In this document: positions 24,856 through 34,010 of the stretch, in pieces | Position numbering within the stretch: the stretch's first letter is position 1 | How the letters are laid out: the number at the start of each line of letters is the position of its first letter | Assembly (NCBI GenBank): GCA_009363875.1 | Contig: CM018695.1 | Span: forward strand, 14,852,755 to 14,916,754 | Direction: 5' to 3' | DNA from: Mikania micrantha | Taxonomy: Eukaryota > Streptophyta > Magnoliopsida > Asterales > Asteraceae | Length of the DNA: 64,000 nt | Translations under genes and position numbers: made by a program | The notes under the pieces: generated by a model | The model's input: only the letters and a program-made list of their open reading frames with translations | What the model was told of the DNA's origin: nothing | The model's database searches: none

Positions 24856-26729
24856 AGAGACGATTAACACATGCCCCAGTTCTATCATTACCTGATGGAA
24901 CAGAAGACATGGTAATTTATTCTGATGCATCATATCAGGGATTGGGTTGTGTTCTGATGCAACGGGGCAAAGTTATTGCTTATGCTTCACGACAACTGAA
25001 AACCCATGAAAAGAATTACCCAACACACGACTTGGAATTGGCAGCAGTCGTGTTTGCACTAAAGATATGGAGACACTATTTGTATGGTGCCAAATGCACC
25101 ATCTACACTGATCATAAAAGTCTAAAGTATTTCTTCGAACAAAAAGATTTGAATATGAGACAACTTAGATGGCTCGAGTTGATTAAGGATTATGATTGTG
25201 AAATTCTTTACCATCCAGGAAAGGCCAATGTGGTGGCAGATGCGCTAAGTCGCAAAAGCGATTTTTCTCCTATTCGAGTGAAATCTTATGCGCTTGTTAT
25301 AACATCAGATTTTCTGAATCAACTCAAAGATGCACAACAAGAAGCATTGAAAGAAGAAAACGTGATGAGTGAAAGAATTTTTGGTCTGATAACGAAGCTT
25401 GATGAAAACGAGTTCGGAATCAAAACTCGTTACGGTAGAATGTGGGTACCACAATATGGGAATATCAGATCGAGAATTCTCGACGAAGCACACAAGACAA
25501 GATATTCTGTTCATCCCGGTACTACCAAAATGTTTCAAGATTTACGCAAGAGTTATTGGTGGCCAGGAATGAAATTTAACATATTACAATACGTTAACCG
25601 ATGCTTGACTTGTTTACAAGTGAAAGCTGAGCATCAAAAGCCTCACGGTTATTTACAGCCTTTGGAAGTTCCTGAATGGAAATGGGAACACATCACCATG
25701 GATTTCATCACAAAGCTACCGCATACAGCTAAACAGCATGATTCTATATGGGTGATTGTAGACCGACTGACGAAGAGTGCTCACTTTTTATCAATACGTG
25801 AGACATATTCGTCAGAAAAGTTATCAGAATTGTTCGTAAAAGAAATTGTTGCACGTCATGGAGTATCACTCTCGATTGTGTCGGATCGAGATACCAGATT
25901 TACTTCTAGATTCTGGAAGAAATTTCATGAACAGATGGGGACGAGATTATGTTTAAGCACGGCATATCATCCGCAAACGGATGGGCAAACTGAAAGAACG
26001 ATACAAACATTAGAAGATATGTTACGTGCATGTGTTATCGACTTTGGTGGTAATTGGGACGATCATTTGCCGCTAATCGAATTCTCGTATAATAACAGCT
26101 ACCATGCTAGCTTAGGAATGCCACCATATGAAATGTTATACGGGAGACGATGTCGAACACCACTATGTTGGGGTGAGGTTGGGCAGAAAGACATGGGGAG
26201 CAAATCAGATGTAGAATTAATGGCCAATAAGCTCGCTCAAGTCAGAGCACGACTAAAAGCTGCCCAAGATAGTCAAAAGTCCTATGCAGACAAGAGGAGA
26301 AGACCAATTGAATTCAACGTAGGGGATCGTGTGTTATTAAAAGCATCCCCATGGAAAGGTCTTGCGGATGAAACCTCTCATGTGCTTTATATCGGACCGT
26401 TTAAGATTTTAGCCAGGATCGGTAAAGTTGCATACCGATTGGAGCTGCCAGACAAGCTTAGTAGTATACACCCGACATTTCATGTGTCTCATCTACGGAA
26501 ATGTCTTGCGGATGAAACCTCTCATGTGCTTTATGATGAGATCGAGGTTGATGACAAGCTTAATTACGTAGAAGAACCAGTCACGATACTCGATCGCGAT
26601 GAAAAGAGACTTCGTAACAAAGTTGTCAAGATGGTTAAGGTACAATGGAAGCATAGAAAGGGATCAGAGGCAACTTTGGATACCGAAGAAGAGATGAGAA
26701 TATGCTACCCTCAATTGTTTGAAACGTAA
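24819..26729 (+). CDS. Gypsy A pol, part 2: RNase H, integrase, chromodomain
   Basis: 636 codons overlapping part 1 by 37 nt in another frame. RNase H starts at VIYSDASYQG (catalytic Asp near residue 36). An integrase zinc region with HPG and CLTC motifs follows, then the catalytic core with MDFITKLP, VSDRDTRF and HPQTDGQTER. The C-terminus (EPVTILDRDEKRLR ... VQWKHRKGSEAT) is a chromodomain of the Tekay-like chromovirus type. The linker after SPWKG is abnormal: LADETSHVLY occurs twice, before YIGPF-type sequence and before DEIEVDD, the first copy replacing the usual basic stretch. Catalytic residues are present, but the protein is cut off from the RT. Confidence 0.88.
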   Translation: MGPEQQAAFEELKRRLTHAPVLSLPDGTEDMVIYSDASYQGLGCVLMQRGKVIAYASRQLKTHEKNYPTHDLELAAVVFALKIWRHYLYGAKCTIYTDHKSLKYFFEQKDLNMRQLRWLELIKDYDCEILYHPGKANVVADALSRKSDFSPIRVKSYALVITSDFLNQLKDAQQEALKEENVMSERIFGLITKLDENEFGIKTRYGRMWVPQYGNIRSRILDEAHKTRYSVHPGTTKMFQDLRKSYWWPGMKFNILQYVNRCLTCLQVKAEHQKPHGYLQPLEVPEWKWEHITMDFITKLPHTAKQHDSIWVIVDRLTKSAHFLSIRETYSSEKLSELFVKEIVARHGVSLSIVSDRDTRFTSRFWKKFHEQMGTRLCLSTAYHPQTDGQTERTIQTLEDMLRACVIDFGGNWDDHLPLIEFSYNNSYHASLGMPPYEMLYGRRCRTPLCWGEVGQKDMGSKSDVELMANKLAQVRARLKAAQDSQKSYADKRRRPIEFNVGDRVLLKASPWKGLADETSHVLYIGPFKILARIGKVAYRLELPDKLSSIHPTFHVSHLRKCLADETSHVLYDEIEVDDKLNYVEEPVTILDRDEKRLRNKVVKMVKVQWKHRKGSEATLDTEEEMRICYPQLFET

Positions 26730-26750
26730 CAGGTTTCGAGGACGAAACCT

Positions 26751-26768
26751 ATTGTAAGGAGGGTAGAT
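26751..26768 (+). other. Polypurine tract of gypsy A
   Basis: GTAAGGAGGGTAGAT directly precedes the LTR start TGTAACAACC at 26,769, the usual plus-strand primer position. Confidence 0.8.
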
Positions 26769-27778
26769 TGTAACAACCGAAAAAAAAAAAATTAGCAACC
26801 TAATAATAAATGTGCGAAATTTCGGGAACCGTTTATGTTAAAAATTTATATAAACGTTCGTAAAGTAATTATGATCAAAAGGATATAAACGATTAAAATA
26901 TCTAATAATGTATAAACACGTTATAAAGCCTATTAATAACGTGCAGAACTTCTGTGACCGTTTGGGTTCGAAATTTTTATGAACAATCCTGAAGTAGTTA
27001 CGATCAAATTAATATAAGCCAGACCGTTATACGATAATGTATGAACAAGATATAAGCTCGTGAAATATTAAAATATATTATTTTTGACCCTGCTCCGTTT
27101 TTAACGAAACTTGGTTAGAAATGTAAAGAATAATTAGTAAATTTCAACGGTATATTTGAAAATTTTTAAAACATCATATGGAAAAAGTTATAAGAGAAAA
27201 ACAAAATTTAAGCTAAATTAATTATAATAATATAATATTAATAATAAAATAATCAAACTATCATGTGACAAATTCAATTCAATTGTTTGAAAACAATACG
27301 TCGGACATTTCGAACCACATATATAATTTTCTTTCTTAATGACGAAGGAAATTTACATCTATAAATACATGTAGTTCGACGATCAAATATTCATTTCTCT
27401 TAAGTAACAAAACTCTGTCAAAATACTCTCTAAAACCCTTAAGCGGGTACGGTACTTACTAGAATTTCGTTCACAGGTTGTTAAGCGAGCATTGGTACGA
27501 GCTACTTTGAGGTAACCACCTATTATACTCTTATTTTAAAATAATTATTTAATTAGTATGCTCGAGATATTGTTTGTTTAAAACCTCACTAATATTATGC
27601 GTGGAGGCTATTTTCAATATTTTTGTAAAACAAGGAGTATGCAGAGATGCTGCCCAAATATTTTATAAAAATATATATTTATAAGACGAGGTTCCGCCCA
27701 ATTTAAAACTCTAAAATAAAGTTTTATAAGCCGAAATTCTGCTCAAGTATTTTTAAGAAAACCGAAAAGCATAAGCCG
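26769..27778 (+). repeat. Partial 3' LTR of gypsy A
   Basis: It starts TGTAACAACCG and matches the reverse complement of the first kilobase of the element B LTRs, including TATAAATA at 27360-27367. It stops at cataagccgt, where sequence switches to the element B 3' LTR in opposite orientation. The remaining 1.2 kb of the LTR is missing. Confidence 0.85.
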
Positions 27779-27786
27779 TAGAACTC

Positions 27787-29009
27787 ACTGTAACATCATA
27801 TATATCAAAACATTATCAATATAACATTCACATCAGCCCAAAATATTTAAAATAGTAAAACAGGGCTAATAGAACTCACCTGATCTATGCTTCTATCGTA
27901 CAATTTTAGCTCCTCAATTCTTATCTTAGGTAACCGCCAATTTCCTAATAACATCAGTACCCTAGTGGGATTACTTAACGTATCTTTATATTTTCAGGTA
28001 TTGACTCGAGTCTTTAATTGGACGGCATAACGGCTTATGTTTTTTGGTTTTCTTAAAAATACGTGGGCAGAATTTCGGCTTATAAAACTTTATTTTAGAG
28101 TTTTAAATTGGACAGAGCCTCGTCGTATAAATATATATTTTTATAAAATATTTGGGCAGCATCTCTGCATATTCCGGGTTTTACAAAAATATTGAAAATA
28201 ACCTCCATGCATAATATTAGTGAGATTTTAAACAAACAATATCTCGACCATACTAATTAAATAATTGTTTTAAAATAAGAGTATAATAGCTGGTTACCTC
28301 AAAGTAGCTCGTACCAATCCTCGCTTATCAATCTTTGAACGAAATTCTAGTAACTACCGTACTCGCTCAAGGGTTTTAGGAGTGTATTTTGACAGAGTTT
28401 TGTTACTTAAGAAAAATGAAAATTTGATCATCGACATTCATATATTTATAGACGAACATTCCTTCGTTATTAAGAAAGAAAAATATATATGTGGTTCGAA
28501 ATGTCCGACGTATTGTTTTCAAACAATTGAATTGAATTTGTCACATGTTAGTTTGATTATTGAATTGAATTGAATTTTGTTTTTCTCTTATAACTTTTTC
28601 CATATGATGTATTAAAAATTTTCGAATATACCATTGAAATTTACTAATTATTCTCTACATTTCTACCCAAGTTTCGTTGAAAACGGAGAAGGGTCAAAAA
28701 TAATATATTTTAATATTCACGAACTTATATCTTGTTCATACATTATCCTATAACGGTCTGGCTTATATTAATATGATCGTAAGTACTTCAGGATTGTTCA
28801 TAAAAATTTCGAACCCAAACGGTCACAGAAATTCTGCACGTTATTAATAGGCTTTATAACGTGTCCATACATTATCATATATTTTTATCGTTTATATCCT
28901 TTTGATCATAATTACTTTACGAACGTTTATATAAATTTTGAACATAAACGGTTCCCGAAATTTTGCACGTTTATTATTAGGTTACTCAATTTTTTTTTCG
29001 GTTGTTACA
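27787..29009 (-). repeat. Truncated 3' LTR of gypsy B
   Basis: It matches 35,019-36,262 of the 5' LTR, from cactgtaacatc to gttgttaca. The R/U5 side (equivalent to 34,011-35,018) is missing at the junction with element A, where ccgtagaactcac joins the two LTRs. Confidence 0.85.
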
Positions 29010-29030
29010 AATCTACTCTCCTTACAATAG
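29010..29030 (-). other. Polypurine tract of gypsy B
   Basis: The minus strand reads GTAAGGAGAGTAGATT immediately before the 3' LTR start TGTAACAACC, as in element A. Confidence 0.8.
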
Positions 29031-29049
29031 GTTTCGTCCTCGAAACCTG

Positions 29050-30960
29050 TTACGTTTCAAACAGTTGAGGGTAGCATATTCTCATCTCTTCTTCGGTTTT
29101 CCAGGTTGCCTCTGATCCCTTTCTATGCTTCCATTGTACCTTAACCATCTTGACAACTTTGTTACGAAGTCTCTTTTCATCGCGATCGAGTATCGTGACT
29201 GGTTCTTCTACGTAATTAAGCTTGTCATCAACCTCGATCTCATCATAAAGCACATGAGAGGTTTCATCCGCAAGACATTTCCGTAGATGAGACACATGAA
29301 ATGTCGGGTGTATACTACTAAGCTTGTCTGGCAGCTCCAATCGGTATGCAACTTTACCGATCCTGGCTAAAATCTTAAACGGTCCGATATAAAGCACATG
29401 AGAGGTTTCATCCGCAAGACCTTTCCATGGGGATACTTTTAATAACACACGATCCCCTACGTTGAATTCAATTGGTCTTCTCCTCTTGTCTGCATAGGAC
29501 TTTTGACTATCTTGGGCAGCTTTTAGTCGTGCTCTGACTTGAGCGAGCTTATTGGCCATTAATTCTACATCTGATTTGCTCCCCATGTCTTTCTGCCCAA
29601 CCTCACCCCAACATAGTGGTGTTCGACATCGTCTCCCGTATAACATTTCATATGGTGGCATTCCTAAGCTAGCATGGTAGCTGTTATTATACGAGAATTC
29701 GATTAGCGGCAAATGATCGTCCCAATTACCACCAAAGTCGATAACACATGCACGTAACATATCTTCTAATGTTTGTATCGTTCTTTCAGTTTGCCCATCC
29801 GTTTGCGGATGATATGCCGTGCTTAAACATAATCTCGTCCCCATCTGTTCATGAAATTTCTTCCAGAATCTAGAAGTAAATCTGGTATCTCGATCCGACA
29901 CAATCGAGAGTGATACTCCATGACGTGCAACAATTTCTTTTACGAACAATTCTGATAACTTTTCTGACGAATATGTCTCACGTATTGATAAAAAGTGAGC
30001 ACTCTTCGTCAGTCGGTCTACAATCACCCATATAGAATCATGCTGTTTAGCTGTATGCGGTAGCTTTGTGATGAAATCCATGGTGATGTGTTCCCATTTC
30101 CATTCAGGAACTTCCAAAGGCTGTAAATAACCGTGAGGCTTTTGATGCTCAGCTTTCACTTGTAAACAAGTCAAGCATCGGTTAACGTATTGTAATATGT
30201 TAAATTTCATTCCTGGCCACCAATAACTCTTGCGTAAATCTTGAAACATTTTGGTAGTACCGGGATGAACAGAATATCTTGTCTTGTGTGCTTCGTCGAG
30301 AATTCTCGATCTGATATTCCCATATTGTGGTACCCACATTCTACCGTAACGAGTTTTGATTCCGAACTCGTTTTCATCAAGCTTCGTTATCAGACCAAAA
30401 ATTCTTTCACTCATCACGTTTTCTTCTTTCAATGCTTCTTGTTGTGCATCTTTGAGTTGATTCAGAAAATCTGATGTTATAACAAGCGCATAAGATTTCA
30501 CTCGAATAGGAGAAAAATCGCTTTTGCGACTTAGCGCATCTGCCACCACATTGGCCTTTCCTGGATGGTAAAGAATTTCACAATCATAATCCTTAATCAA
30601 CTCGAGCCATCTAAGTTGTCTCATATTCAAATCTTTTTGTTCGAAGAAATACTTTAGACTTTTATGATCAGTGTAGATGGTGCATTTGGCACCATACAAA
30701 TAGTGTCTCCATATCTTTAGTGCAAACACGACTGCTGCCAATTCCAAGTCGTGTGTTGGGTAATTCTTTTCATGGGTTTTCAGTTGTCGTGAAGCATAAG
30801 CAATAACTTTGCCCCGTTGCATCAGAACACAACCCAATCCCTGATATGATGCATCAGAATAAATTACCATGTCTTCTGTTCCATCAGGTAATGATAGAAC
30901 TGGGGCATGTGTTAATCGTCTCTTCAGTTCTTCAAATGCAGCTTGTTGTTCAGGACCCAT
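29050..30960 (-). CDS. Gypsy B pol, part 2: RNase H, integrase, chromodomain
   Basis: 636 codons, almost the same protein as 24,819-26,729. RNase H catalytic Asp in YSDASYQG; integrase HPG...CLTC zinc region, MDFITKLP, VSDRDTRF and HPQTDGQTER core motifs; a chromodomain with SEATWKTEEEM, closer to the family consensus than the TLDTEEEM of element A. It shares the duplicated LADETSHVLY patch. The first ATG falls just after a frameshift common to both elements, so this half is out of frame with RT. In the family this part removes RNA from the hybrid and inserts the cDNA, with the chromodomain steering to chromatin. Confidence 0.88.
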   Translation of the reverse strand: MGPEQQAAFEELKRRLTHAPVLSLPDGTEDMVIYSDASYQGLGCVLMQRGKVIAYASRQLKTHEKNYPTHDLELAAVVFALKIWRHYLYGAKCTIYTDHKSLKYFFEQKDLNMRQLRWLELIKDYDCEILYHPGKANVVADALSRKSDFSPIRVKSYALVITSDFLNQLKDAQQEALKEENVMSERIFGLITKLDENEFGIKTRYGRMWVPQYGNIRSRILDEAHKTRYSVHPGTTKMFQDLRKSYWWPGMKFNILQYVNRCLTCLQVKAEHQKPHGYLQPLEVPEWKWEHITMDFITKLPHTAKQHDSIWVIVDRLTKSAHFLSIRETYSSEKLSELFVKEIVARHGVSLSIVSDRDTRFTSRFWKKFHEQMGTRLCLSTAYHPQTDGQTERTIQTLEDMLRACVIDFGGNWDDHLPLIEFSYNNSYHASLGMPPYEMLYGRRCRTPLCWGEVGQKDMGSKSDVELMANKLAQVRARLKAAQDSQKSYADKRRRPIEFNVGDRVLLKVSPWKGLADETSHVLYIGPFKILARIGKVAYRLELPDKLSSIHPTFHVSHLRKCLADETSHVLYDEIEVDDKLNYVEEPVTILDRDEKRLRNKVVKMVKVQWKHRKGSEATWKTEEEMRICYPQLFET

Positions 30961-32708
30961 TCAAATTTTACTGCTTTCTTGGTTAACTTGGTCATGGCAG
31001 AAACAATCTTGGAGAAATCTTGGATGAATCGTCGGTAGTAACCGGCCAAACCCAGAAAGCTACGAACTTCAGTGGGTGTCTTTGGCGGATTCCATTTTGT
31101 CACCGACTCGATCTTACTTGGATCAACCAGGATTCCATTAGCATTGATTACATGACCTAGAAATTGTACTTCTCTTAGCCAAAAGGCACATTTTGAGAAT
31201 TTGGCATACAAATTCTCTCTTCTCAACGTTTCCAAAACTTCTTTTAGGTGATAGGCGTGGTCTTGTTCATTCTTAGAGTATATCAAAATATCATCAATGA
31301 ACACAATCACCGACCTATAAAGCATTGGTCGACATACCCTGTTCATGAGATCCATGAATGCTGCTGGGGCATTAGTCAAACCAAACGACATTACCAAAAA
31401 CTCATAATGTCCATATCTTGTTCGAAATGCAGTCTTTGATATGTCTTCTTCCCTCACCTTCAACTGATGATAGCCCGAACGTAGGTCGATTTTAGAGAAC
31501 CAATTCGCTCCTTGTAGCTGGTCAAACAAGTCATCGATTCTAGGAAGAGGATATTTGTTCTTTATTGTGAGTTTATTTAACTCCCTGTAGTCTATGCACA
31601 TTCGCATACTTCCGTCTTTCTTCTTTACAAATAATATTGGGGCTCCCCAAGGCGAAACACTTGGCCGCACAAAACCTTTGTCTAATAGGTCTTGCAACTG
31701 CGACATTAACTCCTTCATCTCTGAGGGTGCAAGTCGATAAGGTGCCTTCGCAACTGGTTTAGCTCCTGGTAATAGATCAATTCGAAACTCTACTTCTCGT
31801 TCTGGAGGCATACCCGGTAATTCGTCAGGAAACACATCGGGGAATTGGGATACCACCGGAATATCTTTTTGTTCTTTCGTCTTCGCCTTATTATCGACCA
31901 CATATGCGAGATAAGCTTTGCAACCTTGATTCATAAACTTTTGGGCCTTCAGCATTGAAACGATATTTACAGAAGAGCTCGTACGATCTCCAAAGATAAT
32001 AATCCGATCTCCATCAGGCGCTTGGAGTTGAATCATCTTCTTTTTACATAATATTTCAGCTTCATGTTCTGTTAGCCAATCCATGCCCAGCACGACATCA
32101 AACTCGCCCAAAGTTATTGGGTAAAGATTAATGGGTATTTTATGACCATCAAGGTCAATAGAACAATCCTCAACAATGGTAGAAATAACTACCTTCTTTC
32201 CTAGTGTCGTTTCAACTTCTAGTAGGGTATCTATCTTATTGGGGATCTTATTGAGCAGTATACAAAAGTTAACAGATATAAAACTCCTACTGGCACCAGA
32301 ATCAAATAATACAGTAGCAGGCATGTTATTGATAAGAAACGTACCCGAAACGACATCTGGGGTTTCCTTAGCTGCACCAACGGTCATTGTAAAAGCTCTC
32401 CCCTTGGGTTTTGGAACCATATCCGTTTTCTTATTTGGGCATTCTGTTGCCCGATGACCTTGTTTTCCACAATCGAAACATTTCACAGTTGGGCATTTGT
32501 TGGCATAGTGCCCCTCCTTGCCGCACCTGAAACAAACATTCATCCCCATTCTACAGTTCCCACTATGCCTCCGGTTACATATCTTACAAACTGTTGGATT
32601 ACTGCCAGATATCTTTCTTTTTGGATTGAACTTGTGTTTCTTAGAAACTTGCGAGTAATCTCTCCACTTCCTCTTAATTGTCATAGGCCTTCCTCCTAGC
32701 CCGTACAC
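30924..32708 (-). CDS. Gypsy B gag C-terminus, protease and reverse transcriptase
   Basis: 594 codons. Zinc knuckles at residues 59-72 (CFRCGKEGHYANKC) and 77-90 (CFDCGKQGHRATEC), with an extra Cys-rich CKICNRRHSGNC just before. The retropepsin catalytic motif is LFDSGAS (Asp 136), then GMDWL, then RT with DYRELNKLT, KIDLRSGYHQ and FIDDILIYS. The frame follows a stop at 32,721-32,723 that separates it from upstream gag in the same frame, so the natural polyprotein began further upstream. It ends by the same missing-G frameshift as element A. Confidence 0.88.
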   Translation of the reverse strand: MYGLGGRPMTIKRKWRDYSQVSKKHKFNPKRKISGSNPTVCKICNRRHSGNCRMGMNVCFRCGKEGHYANKCPTVKCFDCGKQGHRATECPNKKTDMVPKPKGRAFTMTVGAAKETPDVVSGTFLINNMPATVLFDSGASRSFISVNFCILLNKIPNKIDTLLEVETTLGKKVVISTIVEDCSIDLDGHKIPINLYPITLGEFDVVLGMDWLTEHEAEILCKKKMIQLQAPDGDRIIIFGDRTSSSVNIVSMLKAQKFMNQGCKAYLAYVVDNKAKTKEQKDIPVVSQFPDVFPDELPGMPPEREVEFRIDLLPGAKPVAKAPYRLAPSEMKELMSQLQDLLDKGFVRPSVSPWGAPILFVKKKDGSMRMCIDYRELNKLTIKNKYPLPRIDDLFDQLQGANWFSKIDLRSGYHQLKVREEDISKTAFRTRYGHYEFLVMSFGLTNAPAAFMDLMNRVCRPMLYRSVIVFIDDILIYSKNEQDHAYHLKEVLETLRRENLYAKFSKCAFWLREVQFLGHVINANGILVDPSKIESVTKWNPPKTPTEVRSFLGLAGYYRRFIQDFSKIVSAMTKLTKKAVKFEWVLNNKLHLKN

Positions 32709-32720
32709 TACTTCGAATAA

Positions 32721-33572
32721 TTATGCTGTAAGCTCTACTGCAGACTGATAGGTTCCTGGTGCAGAACCTTTAACTAATTTCCTTACATCCGACGGAAACC
32801 CCTGAATATAACGTTTGATTCGGGATTCTTCTGGTGTTACCAAGTGAGGTACAAGTCTGGACATCTGATTAAACTTAGTCCTGTATTCTTGATGAGTCAT
32901 AGTACCGACCTCTAGATTCATGAAATCCTTCTCCATCTTATCTATAACAAACTTTGGACAAAATTTTGCTAACACTAAACGCTTGAAACTTTCCCAACTT
33001 AATGCTTATACCGCAGGCTCCCCCATCGCTTGCTGAATTGTGTCCCACCAAAACAAAGCTTCAAATACAAAGGAATGAGCTGCAAACTTGACTTTCTGGA
33101 TATCATTGCACTCACTAATTTTAATTACTGACTCCATCTCCCGAAGCCACTGGTGTGCTGTCGCTGCATCTTTCTTTCCATCAAATGAAGAAGGGTTACA
33201 ACTCTTGAAGTTCTTATAGTCGCACACTTTCTTTTTATCTTCTTGTCTAACCGTAGTGAGTGGTACGACAATTTGAGTAGCTTCATTTACCGTATTGTTA
33301 TCAGCGCCAGAGTGATTACCATTACTATCCTTCTCTTGTCGACGTATTTCTGCAGCAATTTCTGGTATTGCCGCTTTAAGCATTCTTACAAAGTTTGCTT
33401 CCATTTGATCTGGTTGATCATCGGCTCCGTCATTCTCATGAGAATTTTCACTCGTTTCAATGTGTACTTCATCTTCCAAATTTGGATTTAATCGAATACT
33501 TTCTCTTCTAATTAGGGGTCTATCGGTATCACGATCGATATTTTCATCTAGAGCATGTTCTCTATTGGCCAT
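32721..33572 (-). pseudogene. Gypsy B gag, N-terminal and central part, two stops
   Basis: Starts at ATG 33,572 (MANREHALD). An acidic N-terminal segment is followed by the retrotransposon gag core: DGKKDAATAHQWLREME, then FEALFWWD, then after a stop FCPKFVIDKMEKDFMNLEVG, TMTHQEYRTKFNQMSRLVPH and IQGFPSDVRKLV. In-frame stops at 33,006-33,008 and 32,721-32,723 interrupt a single reading frame that would continue into the knuckles and protease. Gag forms the particle shell in the family. Both stops are simple substitutions, so decay looks recent. Confidence 0.88.
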
Positions 33573-33995
33573 CCTACAATTAAGGTATAAGATAAATCAA
33601 TATTTGTATGATAAGTAGTAATCCCAAAATTCAAATGTATAATAAATAATCAATTACAGGACCTAGGATGTAATTACTTATTTACTATGACATCATCTTC
33701 CAGTTTACATTCTATCATATTTATATTATATATCCAACCTTAACCCTTAACTTACAGCACCTTTACAAATAACGAATCAAACTTTAGAATTATTTGCAAA
33801 TGTCAAACCTCAATTGCAGTAGCTAATTGCAATTGATTTTTAGCATTTACGCATGTGTTAAAAGTTTCATTCGTTATATGCTTGATGTATCCTCTGTGGC
33901 TGGCATGCGGCTGCTTTGACTGGTATTCATATATTCCCCTAGAGTCCTAGTTTAAGTTTAGTTACCGCTTGAGTACCTAAATCTCTTAAACCAGT
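33573..33995 (-). other. Leader between primer site and gag of gypsy B
   Basis: About 420 bp without an open frame, between the primer-binding site and the gag ATG. It is the expected untranslated leader (packaging region) of a Ty3/gypsy element; no specific motif is recognised. Confidence 0.6.
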
Positions 33996-34007
33996 GCTCT
34001 GATACCA
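33996..34007 (-). other. Primer-binding site of gypsy B (tRNA-iMet type)
   Basis: The minus strand reads TGGTATCAGAGC, 3 nt from the LTR edge at 34,011. It sets the element direction. Confidence 0.9.
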
Positions 34008-34010
34008 ACT

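Larger units (their letters stand above)
23273..27778 (+). mobile_element. Gypsy element A (chromodomain type), truncated, plus strand
   Basis: Order: a partial 5' LTR (23,273-23,607), pol from the end of protease onward (23,602-26,729), a purine tract (26,751-26,768), and a partial 3' LTR (26,769-27,778). Compared with its inverted relative B (27,787-36,262), A lacks the outer LTR, primer site, gag and the protease active site. The seam at 23,602-23,607 is attgtt, present in both parental sequences (LTR gagatattgtt and pol attgttgagg). A and B nearly match over the shared part. It is dead: no gag, a frameshift in pol and no complete LTR. Confidence 0.88.
23602..32177. repeat. Large inverted repeat formed by gypsy A and B
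   Basis: The left arm 23,602-27,778 pairs with the right arm from about 28,030 to 32,177. The spacer is about 250 bp (27,779-28,030) of LTR sequence present only on the B side. The predicted proteins of the two arms differ at a handful of positions (for example LKASPWKG versus LKVSPWKG), while the LTR parts differ more. A single transcript through this block could fold into a long hairpin. Confidence 0.88.

Noticed and set aside
25305..25538. 77-codon open frame, found identically at 30,241-30,474
   Set aside because: Antisense shadow of the integrase gene; its duplication only reflects the inverted repeat.
23602..32177. Inverted repeat as a long-read fold-back artefact
   Set aside because: The arms differ in substitutions, LTR content and a private deletion seam, which a fold-back artefact would not give. 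Spanning reads would still be the proof.
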